From Edaphochlamys debaryana (lineage: Eukaryota; Chlorophyta; Chlorophyceae; Chlamydomonadales): a stretch of DNA of 64,000 nt. The stretch is taken from positions 62,001 through 126,000 of the forward strand of contig JAEHOE010000149.1 of NCBI GenBank assembly GCA_016858145.1, written 5' to 3'. The notes under the pieces were generated by a model, which was given only the letters and a program-made list of their open reading frames with translations, was not told the origin of the DNA and searched no databases. How positions within the stretch are numbered: the first letter of the stretch is position 1; each line of letters starts with the position of its first letter. Both the position numbers and the translations under genes were made by a program. Shown here in pieces: positions 1 to 10,200 of this stretch.

Positions 1-2357
1 CCCACTCCCACCACCAGCAGCAACAGCCGCACCAGCAGCCTTCACACAGCATGCAGGGGCAAGGCCAGGGCCAGGGGCTGCCGCCACAGGGCCAGCAGCA
101 GGTGCACCTGGGCCAAGGCCCGCAGCACTCGCACCAGGGCTTGCCTCCGTCGCACCGGGCCAGCAGCCCCGGCCTTCGCGCCGCGATCTGGCCCGAGCCG
201 CAGACCGGCCCACCATCCCGGCAGCAGCAGCAACAGCTACTGCCGCCACACGCCCAGCAGCCGCCCCTGCTCCCCCAGCTGAACATGGGGGCCCAGGGCG
301 GGGCTGGCCGCGACCTGGGCCCTGGGGCCACGGCCGAGGACCTTGCTTTGGCGGCGGCACAGGCAGAGGCACGCGCGATTCGGCAGCGCAAGCGCCGCCG
401 CACGTCCACGGGCACCAAGGGCCGCGGCGGGCAGGGCGCGGACCCGGAGCCGCGGATGAGCGAGGCCGGCGGCAGCCTGCTTTCGGGGTTCGAGGCGCAG
501 GACCCCGTGTCGCTGCAGCAGGTGCGTTGGGCTAGATGCAGTCGCCGCACTGCCGTGCGCATTCGAGGGCCAGGGATCTTCATGCCATGTCGTGTGTTGC
601 CGGTTAGAGAGCTGATGCTTTGAGCTCCTCCGCTGGCCTCTGCATGTGCTCCTGCGCATAAGTACCTGTAGCGCTACCCGTGCCTGGCCTCTGCTAAGCT
701 TGGCCCCGTCCCGTCCCTCCGCTCCGCCCCACCCCCAGCTCCTGACCTCCAGCATGGCAGCGGAGGCGGGCTCACGCGAGCCCCGCGCCTCCGACGCCGC
801 CGGCCCCTCGCAAGCCCTCTCGCTCTTCCCCTCGGGCCCCCTCGCGCCCGAGCCCCAAGTCTCAGGGGGCCAGGGCCGCCGCCGCCGGACCACGTCCATC
901 AGCGGCATCGCCGGCCCCGGCCTTGGCCCCTCGGGCCGGCCTCCCACCGGCCGCCGATCCATCATGGGCACGGCGGCGGCAGACGCCGCCGCCGCCGCGC
1001 TGGCCGTACGGCACGCCACGTCGTACCTCGGTCCCGACAAGTCCGACAGCGAGCCTGGCGGCGGCGAAGAGGGCAGCGGCGGCGAGTCGCAGGACGAGTC
1101 CACCGACTCCAAGGGCGGGCTGCCGCCCGGCGGCGGCGCCGTCGCGCCCAGCGGCCGCGGTCGCGGCCGCCGCACGGGGCCCGCCGCCGCCCGCGGCACC
1201 ACCAGCGCCGCCACCGGCGGTGGTACGGCATCCGAGGGCACCGTCGGCGTTGACCCGTTGACCGGTCAACCCAAGCGCCGCACGCTGACCCAGGAGGAGC
1301 GCATGCTGAGGAACCGCGAGGCCGCCGCCAAGTCCCGCCAGCGGCAGCGGGCCTACCAGCAGCGCCTGGAGGAGCACGTCAAGGCGCTGCAGCAACACGC
1401 GGCGGCGCTGAGGGCCTTCATCGCCAGCCACCAGGTGCGTGTGTGTTAGGCAACGAGGAAACTGTAAGCAAGCGGAAAGCCCGGCGGTGCGTGTGTGTGT
1501 GTGTGTGTAAAGGGGCTGCTGCTTGTGTGTGTGGAGGCGGGCGGGCGGGCTGAGTGTGCATGAACGGGTGGGCCGGGTCGCGTTGGGGTCGGTCTGCTTG
1601 TGTCGACCTTACGCCGCAGCTAGGCCCTCGCATCTCCCTCACCTCCCGTCCACCCCCTGTTGCCCCTCAGCCACCTCTCCCTTCCACTCAGCCCCGTCCA
1701 CCTTAAGCCCTTCTAACCTCGCCGCCCTGCTGCGCCCCCGCGCCCTCGCAGATACCCCTGCCGGAAGCCCTGCTGCAGCAGCAGCGGGAGCTGGGCACGG
1801 GCCTGCCGCCGCCGCCGCCCGTGACGCCGCCGCGCAGCCGCAAGGGCATCGGCGGCCGGCCCCGCAAGTACCCGCTCAACCCCGACGGCTCCAAGCCGCC
1901 CCGCTCCAAACGCCGCACCTCCACCGGCACCGCCCTCACCACGGCCGGCATGTCCTCGCCCAAGGCCAGCGGGGAGGAGCGCGGGCACGGCGGCACCGAG
2001 GCGGGCGCGGAGGAGACCAGCGGCCGCGGTCGCGGCGGCGCCAAGGGCCGCGGCGGCGGCCGGGCCGGCGGCAAGGGCGAGGCGCGCGGCGGCGGCGGCG
2101 GCCGGCGCAAGGGCGGCGGCCGCGGCCGCAAGCGCCAGGTTTCCACGGAGGAGGAGACGGACGAGGACCCGCCGTCGCAGGGTGACGGGTCGGAGGGGGA
2201 GGAGTCCTCCGACGACGACCAGGGCGGCGGAGGCGGTGGGGCCATGGGCGGGGACCCCGGACAGGGCACCGGGTCCGGTGGCGGCGCCGGCGAGGGGCTC
2301 GACGCGCTGGCGTTCCAGGACCTTCTGGGGGGCCTGCTGAACCCGCCCAACGACTAG
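1..2357 (+). CDS. bZIP transcription factor with AT-hook-like motifs (5' end outside window)
   Basis: Three exons are visible: <3-521, 739-1434 and 1752-2357 (stop TAG), all joined in phase 0. The first exon is open from the window edge and is Gln/His-rich, so the start codon lies upstream. Exon 2 ends with a clear bZIP: a basic region with the signature RNREAAAKSRQRQRAYQQRL (about 1309-1368), followed by leucine-zipper heptads running through the intron 2 junction into exon 3 (IPLPEALLQQ). Exon 3 carries an AT-hook-like GRPRKYP, long Gly/Arg-rich stretches and an acidic Ser/Glu/Asp tail, ending in a hydrophobic ALAFQDLLGGLL segment that could be an activation motif. Expected role: nuclear, sequence-specific DNA-binding regulator; the target is unknown. 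An Arg-Arg-x-Ser/Thr motif recurs in all three exons. Intron 2 holds a (GT)n run near 1492-1507. No TGTAA signal was found in the following 1.8 kb. Confidence 0.85.
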
Positions 2358-4206
2358 CAACCGCCAGCGTCTGATGGCGTTGCGTTTAGCCTGCGCTTGG
2401 GCCGACCTGGGGGCTACGGCCTAAGCGGCCTTACCCGTGCGTGCGTGCCGTGCCCTGTTGAGGTGGTCAGCGCGTGAGCATTTTTGGCCTTGCGATAACC
2501 GACATCTTGGCCTTTTGCCGTACAAGGACCGTGGGAATGTGTTGACGTCGGAAGCGAGAGCCGAGACGTGTGTTGTTGGGCTTCATCCAACCGGCGGGGC
2601 CAAACACATATGACGCAATGCGGACACGGGCGTGACTAAGCACATAACTCCCGTAGACGCCGTACTGCCTCCAATGTTGACGCGAACTTATTGACTAATG
2701 TTGCCAAGGCTTGACGTAACTGGGCGGCCCCGGGTCGTGAGAGAGCTAGAGAGGTAGCTAGCCTGTGGGGCCGGTTGCGGCCCTAACGTTCTCATTCCTT
2801 GACTGCGGGCGAGATTCACGGTGCAGTACATACGCGGGTGTTAGCCTCGACCTTCTTGGGTGGCTTACTAGACAGCCTACCTTGCATGGTTGCTTTTGAT
2901 GAGGCCGTGAGAGAATGGCATGCCGGGCATTGCGTGCGGTGCGTGCGGGGTCGAGGTTTCGAGGACCGGGGCAGGGCGGAGCGCGGCCCCGAGCGGCGGG
3001 GGCTGAATCCGTGAAGGGGAAAGAAAGGAAGACGCCCGCCAACCGATATGGCGGTGCTAGACACATGTGCATTCCCTGCTTGAGCCTGCCTAGCTTTGCG
3101 GCTTTGGGCGAGCGTGCTTGGCGGTGGCCTAGGTAGGCGTGTGACCGTGACCCGGCGAAACATCTGGGGGCTTAACGAGACGGTGGTAGGAGAAGCTGAC
3201 GAGCCTGCAAAGCTGGCTTCCTAGGGGACGAGACCAGGCGGCTGCGTGACGGAATGCGGGGCGTGATGTGGGTCGCTCCCTCGAAGGGCAGGGGTCGACA
3301 TGGGGACGAGGCTTGCGCGGCGGCCCTGTACAACGCAGCTCACTGGGGGCAGGGTCAGGGAATAGGCGTAGATCTACAGGTAGAGGCGAGTGTGGCGTGG
3401 CGTAGGCATTCTAGGTAGCTCATGGGTTCTGTGTTGACGGACAGCAGCATAGCTTTAGTTTTAGGGACAGGTCATTGCGTGACGCTCTCGGGCTTTTGAC
3501 TCAACGGGCCACCGTGCTGTGACACTGTGTGGACAGGGCCCTGCGCAGTTGGAACTCGGACGGCGCGTGTTGCACTGTTGCCGACTGTTGCCGACGATCA
3601 GCAATCCCTAGGGAGTCTTGGGAGTCTTGGCGAGGTCGAGCGCGAACAACTTTTGCAACGTATCGAGGCTGAGCGCGAAGGGATCAAGAGCCCCTGGTCG
3701 ATGCGGTCCCTGTCCTAAGACACCTTACACGTGCCGAGGGTTCGAGGTCCGAAATTGCGGACGGTGGCCTCGAAGGCAGGTTCACCGTTACACCGTTACA
3801 CGGCGCTACAGTGGGTGTCCTTGGGACCTGCGGGCTTTGCGTGGCAGTGAGCGTCCTCTGGGGGTGTGTGCGGCAGTGTTTGGGACTTTGGCGGAGCGTT
3901 TCTCTAAACGGCGGCGCCCGTCTCACTTGCTGCCGCTGCTAGGCAGGGCTGCGGCCGCGTTCCTGCAAACGTGCAACGAAGCCGAGAGGGGGCCGCGGCC
4001 CACGTGTCGGTCTTACTCCCCCCTGTGAGGGCGGGGGCAGGGTGTCAAGGCCCTGGCGGGAGTGCGGCCACGGCTGCGGGTGGGACACGGTCCGCGCGCC
4101 TCGGCCGGGTGACGCTGCGCTGAAATAAAGGCGTCTGGATGCTGCTGCATCGCTCAAGCTGGTCTCCGACCCGCGCCGCTGCATTCCCGACCCGCTAGCT
4201 GCATTC
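2358..4206. other. 3' UTR of the bZIP gene and intergenic DNA
   Basis: This stretch has less biased base composition and only short unrelated ORFs on both strands. It should contain the 3' UTR of the bZIP gene and the promoter of the oxidoreductase gene, but I see no convincing poly(A) signal, TATA box, repeat or RNA gene. A short direct repeat lies at about 3607-3624. Confidence 0.5.
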
Positions 4207-7200
4207 ATGCACAGCTGTGCACGCCTCGCCTTTCTACCGGTATCGCGCTTGGCCCGGCCCTTCCTCGACCCCGCCCGCAGCAGCAGCCTCCTCAGCCGCC
4301 GCGCGGGGAGCTCCGCCGCCAGCGCCGCAGCCGCAGCCATGGCGCTCGCCGCGTCGCCCAAGACCCTCGACGTTTCGCCTTCCGGCCCCGAGCACGCGCC
4401 AGGCGGCCACAAGCCCCACAAGCCGCACGCAGCCAAGGTGAGTGAGCGAGGGCACATGCGGTCACTTCGCCCGTGCTTCGGCCTTCCCTGCGCCGCTCAC
4501 GGAACGCCCTTCCGACACGCCTCTGCGCTGCCCTTCCTCGCCCCTAGTGCCGCTGCCCCACACTGCCGCACTCAGCTCCTACCCTTCGCCGGTCCCTCGC
4601 TCTATCTGGCCCCCGCCCCCGCCACGCTTCGCCCCCTCTGCTGCTCCGCTGCCCCCGCCCCTGCCCCCCCCGCAGGCCCCCCACCCGCCTCGCAACCCCT
4701 GGGAGCAGGAGCGGCTCGCGCCCCGCTACCCCCGCCTGGAGGGGGAGGCGGAGGCCGATGTGGTGGTGGTGGGGGCGGGGCTGTCGGGCCTCGCCACGGC
4801 GTACCGCCTGCTGATGGCGGGTGAGCGGGGTGTGTCGGTGGGGCGGGCCGCGAGAGAGAGTTGGAATCGCGGACGCTTCCGCCTTTCCCTCCACCCAGAC
4901 GTTCCCTCCTAATACACACACGTTTCCCCCCCTCCCTCCCCCCCTCCCCCCCTAAACAGGCAAGAGCGTGGTGGTGCTGGAGGCGCGGATGGTGGGCGGC
5001 GGCAACGCGGGCCGCAGCACGGGGGAGGTGTCCACGTGGCACCCCGGTGGGGGGGGGGGGTCACTGGTTAGGGCTCTCGGGACATGAGGGGCAAGAGAGG
5101 GAGGGTGGAGTGAAGCGAACGGGAAGAGGAAGGGGCTGAAGGGGTTGAAGGCACCGGGAATGGGTCTTGGGGTTTCGTCTTCGGGGCGCCGTCGGGCGGG
5201 GCCGGGGGTTTCGAACGCACCCGCTTCCCAGCTCCACCTCCTCCCCTCCTCCCTCCCTTCTCCCCTCCTCCCTCCCTTCTCCCCTCCTCCCTCCCTCCCC
5301 TCCTCCCTCCCCTCCTCCCTTCTGGCTGCAGCCACCCTCGTTGAGGTCGAGCGCGCCCGCCCCATGGCCTCCTCGCCCCTGTCTTCCTCCCTCCCCGCTC
5401 CCCATCTCCCTACCTACATACTCCATGCTCCATTCCACCCCTCGCCCCCACCTCCCCAACTCCTCAGCCACTTTCCGTGAGCTCGAGCGCACCGGGGGCC
5501 TGGAGCGGGCCCGCTCCGTAGCGACCTCGCATGCGGCCGCTGTCGCCTTCGTGCGGCGATTGGTCAAGGAGGAGGGCATCGAGTGCGGGCTGCAGGTGCG
5601 GGAGGGGGAGGGGGGCGGCAGGGTGAAGGGGCGGGGAGGGGTGGGGGGGAGGGCAACGAATGTGGCCTGCAGGTTCGCTAGTCGCTGCCACTCTGGGGAT
5701 CGCTCTTCGCACCCCTTTCCTCATCTTCAGCTTCACGGGTCATGGGCTTGGACATGACCGCGTCCTAGCTCTTCGGTCCCCAACCCCTTGCCTGCCCCCT
5801 CCTCTCTCCTACCGTGCCCTCCTCTCTCCCCCTTCTGGCCCCCAGGAGGTGGAGGGGGCGTTGGTGGTCGACCCGGGGGAGGCGGCGCTGCGGCCGGAGA
5901 GCACGGCGGCGCGCAAGGCCGCCCGGGCGCTGCGGGAGGTGAGCGGCGGTGGGGTTTCGGGGGAATCTGGATCTGGATCTGGATCTGGATCTGGACGAGC
6001 ACGTGGACGTGGAGCGCGACTGGATTCCGCTTCAATGCATTGGGGGCGGGCAGGGCCAATCGACAGTGTGGGGGTGGGGCAGGCTCGAGGGATATGGCCG
6101 CCCTGCTTATACCGTAAGGCGAGTCTAGCAGTACCCACTGCCTCCTCTTGCCGTGCAGGAGCTGGCGGCGTGCTGCCGCGCGGGGGTGGAGGGGGCGCGC
6201 ATCGGCCGCCAGAAGGGTGGGGGGGGGGTGGGGGCGGATTGGAGTGTAGACTAGGAGGGGATATACTAGGAGGGGGCTAGGATGGGGAAGAAGAGGCCCG
6301 GCGCGCCTTGCTTGCAGGGCGCAGGCACTGTGTGGACTGGGCGCCACACAGCCTCACGTGGGGGTGGGGGTGGGGGTGGGGGTGGGGGTGGGGGTGGGGT
6401 GGGGTGGGGGTGGGGGTGGGGGGTGGGGGTGGGGGTGGGGGTGGGGGTGGGGGTGGGGGTGGGGGTGGGGGTGGGGGTGGGGGTGGGGGTGGGGGTGGGG
6501 TGGGGGTGGGGGTGGGGGTGGGGGTGGGGGTGGGGGGTGGGGGTGGGGGGTGGGGGTGGGGTGGGGGTGGGGGTGGGGGTGGGGGTGGGGGTGGGGGTGG
6601 GGGTGGGGGGGGGGGTGGGGGTGGGGGTGGGGGTGGGGGTGGGGGTGGGGGTGGGGGTGGGGGTGGGGGTGGGGGTGGGGGTGGGGGTGGGGGTGGGGGT
6701 GGGGGTGGGGGTGGGGGTGGGGGTGGGGGTGGGGGTGGGGGTGGGGGTGAAGGGCTGGAGCGTGTGAGCGGCGAGGCAGAGATTTTGGGAGCGGGAGCAG
6801 GTCATTGTGGATTGGGCGCCACACACAGCCTCAAATGTCTCGAGTGAGCGCTTTCCCACGACCCTGTCCCTCCCCCGCTACCTCCCCCGTGCCCAGGCTG
6901 CGCAGGCCACCAGGAGGGGGGCGGGGGCGGCAAGGCGGAGGCGGAGGCGCTGCTGCTGCCCGGCTGCCTGTCCCTGAACCCCACGCAGCTGCTGCAGGGG
7001 CTGGCCGAGGCGGTGGTGCGGCGGGGTAAGGCAGTGGGAGGGGAAGGGGGGGAGGGGGAAGGGGGGGCGGGAGGGAGGGGGAGGGGGAGGGCGGGGCGAG
7101 GGGGAGGGGGAGGGGGAGGGCGGGGGGGCGGGAGGGCGGGGAGGGGGAGGGGGGGCGAGGGGGAGGGGGAGGGGGGGGAGGCGGTGGTGGTGCGACGAGT

Positions 7201-10200
7201 GAGGCAAGGGGGGCCGGGAGCAGGGGAGGGGGAGGGGGCGATTGGGCTGTGAATTGAGAAGCTAGCGGGATTGGGGAGGGGGGCTATGGCTCGGGCTGCC
7301 CCCAAGACCCTACCCCCCCCCCCCCCGACCCGCACTCGTCCCACCAACCGGCAGGCGGCCAACTGTTCGAGTCCACCCGGGCCCAGGGCGGGACCGTGAC
7401 GGGCCCAAGCGGCGGCGTGGTCAAAACCATGCACGGGGCGGTGGCACGGGCCCGGTGCGTCTGGGGTGAAGCCGGGGCACTGAAGGACTGGCATTCCGAC
7501 GTCCTTCGGTCTGGGGTGCCACGTGTGCAGCAATGCTCGTACACAAACCCGCGCGCTCAACCTTGCGAGCCCCACTAACCCGACACCTCCACACACCCCT
7601 CCGCCCCCCCAGTGAGGCCGTGGTCCTGGCCACCCACTCCCCCATCAACCGGGACCAGCTGTGGGTGCACGACCGGCAGCTGCCCAAGCGCTTCTACTGC
7701 GTGGGGATCGAGGTGGGGGGAGGGGGGGCCACGGCGGCGGACGGCAGGGCCTACCAAGGTGCATGCCGGGGCCTCCCCATAGTGAGGGCCCGCCTGCCCA
7801 CCCTCTCTCCCCCTCTCTCCCTCCCCCTTTACCCCCCCCCCCAGGTCCCCGCGGCGGCCGGTGTGCCCCCCTACGCCGCCCAGCTGGCCTCCATGCCCGG
7901 CCCCGGCAGCGGCCTGCCACAGCCCGTGTTCGCCCGCCTGGCGCCCCTGGGGCCGCACCACCTCGCGGGCGGGAGCGAGGTGGGGGAAGGGTGCGTAGGA
8001 TCGGCGCGTGATGTCTTATCGTGCAGTCGTGAGCAGTCATGCCGCGGGGAAGCAGACGTGGCCGAAACGCGAACGGCAGGAGCAGGAGCGAGGTGGGGAA
8101 GTTAGCGTTTATCGACGGCCTTCGTTGTCCCCGGCCCCGTCACTCCTGCTCTGCCTTGCCCTCCCAAGAGGCCACGCAGACCTTCTCCGGCCTTCAGAGG
8201 TACCCACGGTTCCCTCCTCCCACCTCTCCGCTTCCTTTTCTCCGCTTCAACCCTCCCTCCAACCTCCTCACCCCCCCCAGGTGACCCCCGGCGCCGGCAG
8301 CGCCGACCGCACACACGGCCCGACCATTGCGTGCAAAACACACACGTTTTAACCCCCCTCCCCCCCCCCAGGTCACCCCCGGCGCCGGCAGCGCCTACCG
8401 CACACACGGCCCGACCATTGCGTGCAAAACACACACGTTTTAACCCCCCTCCCCCCCCCAGGTCACCCCCGGCGCCGGCAGCGCCTACGAGGCCAACAAG
8501 CAGCTGCTGGTGGTGCGGGGGGCGCTGCACCACGCGGGACACGACGAGAAGCAGTGAGTAAACATGCTCGCATGAGTCATCCATCGGGCGTACGTGCCGC
8601 ACATGAGTCATGCTGGGTGGTTCCACGCGCTTGCGTTCCGTGCCGGTGCCTGCTGGGGGAGCACTCGGTCCTCAACGGTCGTTTCATCGGCTGATCCCCA
8701 CCCGTACTGCCTGCCGCAGGTACGGCGAGCCGTACCAGGACCTGGAGCGCTGGGCCCGGGCCCGCTTCCCGCAGTGCGGCCGTACGCTGTACGCCTGGTC
8801 GGGCCTGGTGCGTGTGGTACGGACAGATCGGTGGCGGTGAAGGGACGGAGGCAGAATCCGAATCCGCGTATACCCGTACTTGGCCTGGCATAGGTAGAGA
8901 TTGGTAGAGATCACTCTTGGCCTCCCCTCACTTCCTGTCAGGACTACTACCCGGCCGATCTCATGGGGCTGTACGGCAGGGATCCGCTGGATCTGTCCAA
9001 CCCCCCGATCTACATCCTCACGGGCCACGCGGGTCACGAGTGGACGGGTGAGGCTGGATCCTCTGGATCCTGCGTGCGTGAAGAGGGAAGCCCGTCACTA
9101 GGGGTGCAAGGGGCCTCGGAAGCGGGCTGTTACTTTGGCACAACGAGGGCTGCGGCACACACTGGCACACACACACCGGCCCAAGCGAGCAGCCCTTCAC
9201 ACACCCCATCCTGGATGCAGAGCCTGTCACTGGGGGGTGGGGGGCAAGAGGGGGCACACATGCGGAGTGTTACCTCGACATCCGGCCGTCCCGCCCCAAC
9301 CACCCGCCCGCTGTACGGCAGCTGCATACGTCCCCAACCGACCCCCCCTCCCTGTCCTCCACCGAGCCTCTCTTGCATCCCCACCCACCCTCCCCTCCCC
9401 TTTCGCCAACGCTCAGGCTCGGTGGCGGGCAGTGAGGCGGTGGCGGGGGCCATCGCGGGCGCCCCCCCGCCCTGGGCCGAGGCGTACCGCCCCTCGCGGG
9501 TGCTCACGGGCGCAGTGGTCAAGGTGGGGTGGGGTGGGGTGGGGTGGGGTGGGGTGGGGTGGGGTGGGGTGGGGCACTGAAAGCTTACAGGCGATCAGGG
9601 CCGTGGGCCCGCTCGAAACCGCCCAGCAAACCCGCCGCCCGGCGGTTGCTTAGTCCTTAGCAAGTCTTCCCGCCAAACACCACCAGGAAGGGCTCATTTG
9701 AGGGCTAATACCCAGTGGAAGAGGGATTATAATCCCGTGCGCAAAGCACTGCACCAAAACACCGAACATCTGATCAGGGACGCCGTACCAGCTGCCATTT
9801 TCCTATGAGCTACATACCCCTCTCCACGGCGCTACCCCGCGTCACAGCCTCCAGGGGACCAACAAGCACAGAAACCGAACGAGACACAGGCGACCCAGAC
9901 TCCACTCGCTGAACCAAGCTGCAAAGCCATAAGACTCTCCCGCGGGGAGAAAAGCGTCAGAACACGCCCCCGACAGTTCGAAGAGACCACGGAGCTCCCA
10001 CATCCTAGACCAGCAGAGTCATGAGGCACGTGCCTACTCAGCCTCCCGCTGCGTCCCTCCTACGGTTGCGCGCAACAGCCCGTTAATAATCCTGGGGTGG
10101 GGTGGGGTGGGGTGGGGTGGGGTGGGGTGGGGTGGGGTGGGGTGGGTGGGGTGGGGTGGGGTGGGGTGGGGTGGGGTGGGGTGGGGTGGGGTGGGGTGGG

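Noticed and set aside
5332..5467. An additional real exon at 5332 in the oxidoreductase gene
   Set aside because: Joining exon 3 directly to 5468 gives the conserved [17 protein letters not shown] segment in phase; the 5332 copy loses similarity after about 27 bases.
6266..6859. Long ORFs on both strands (Gly-Val/Gly-Trp or Pro-Thr/His-Pro repeats)
   Set aside because: Pure translations of the GGGGGT array inside an intron; all six frames are open because the repeat lacks stops.
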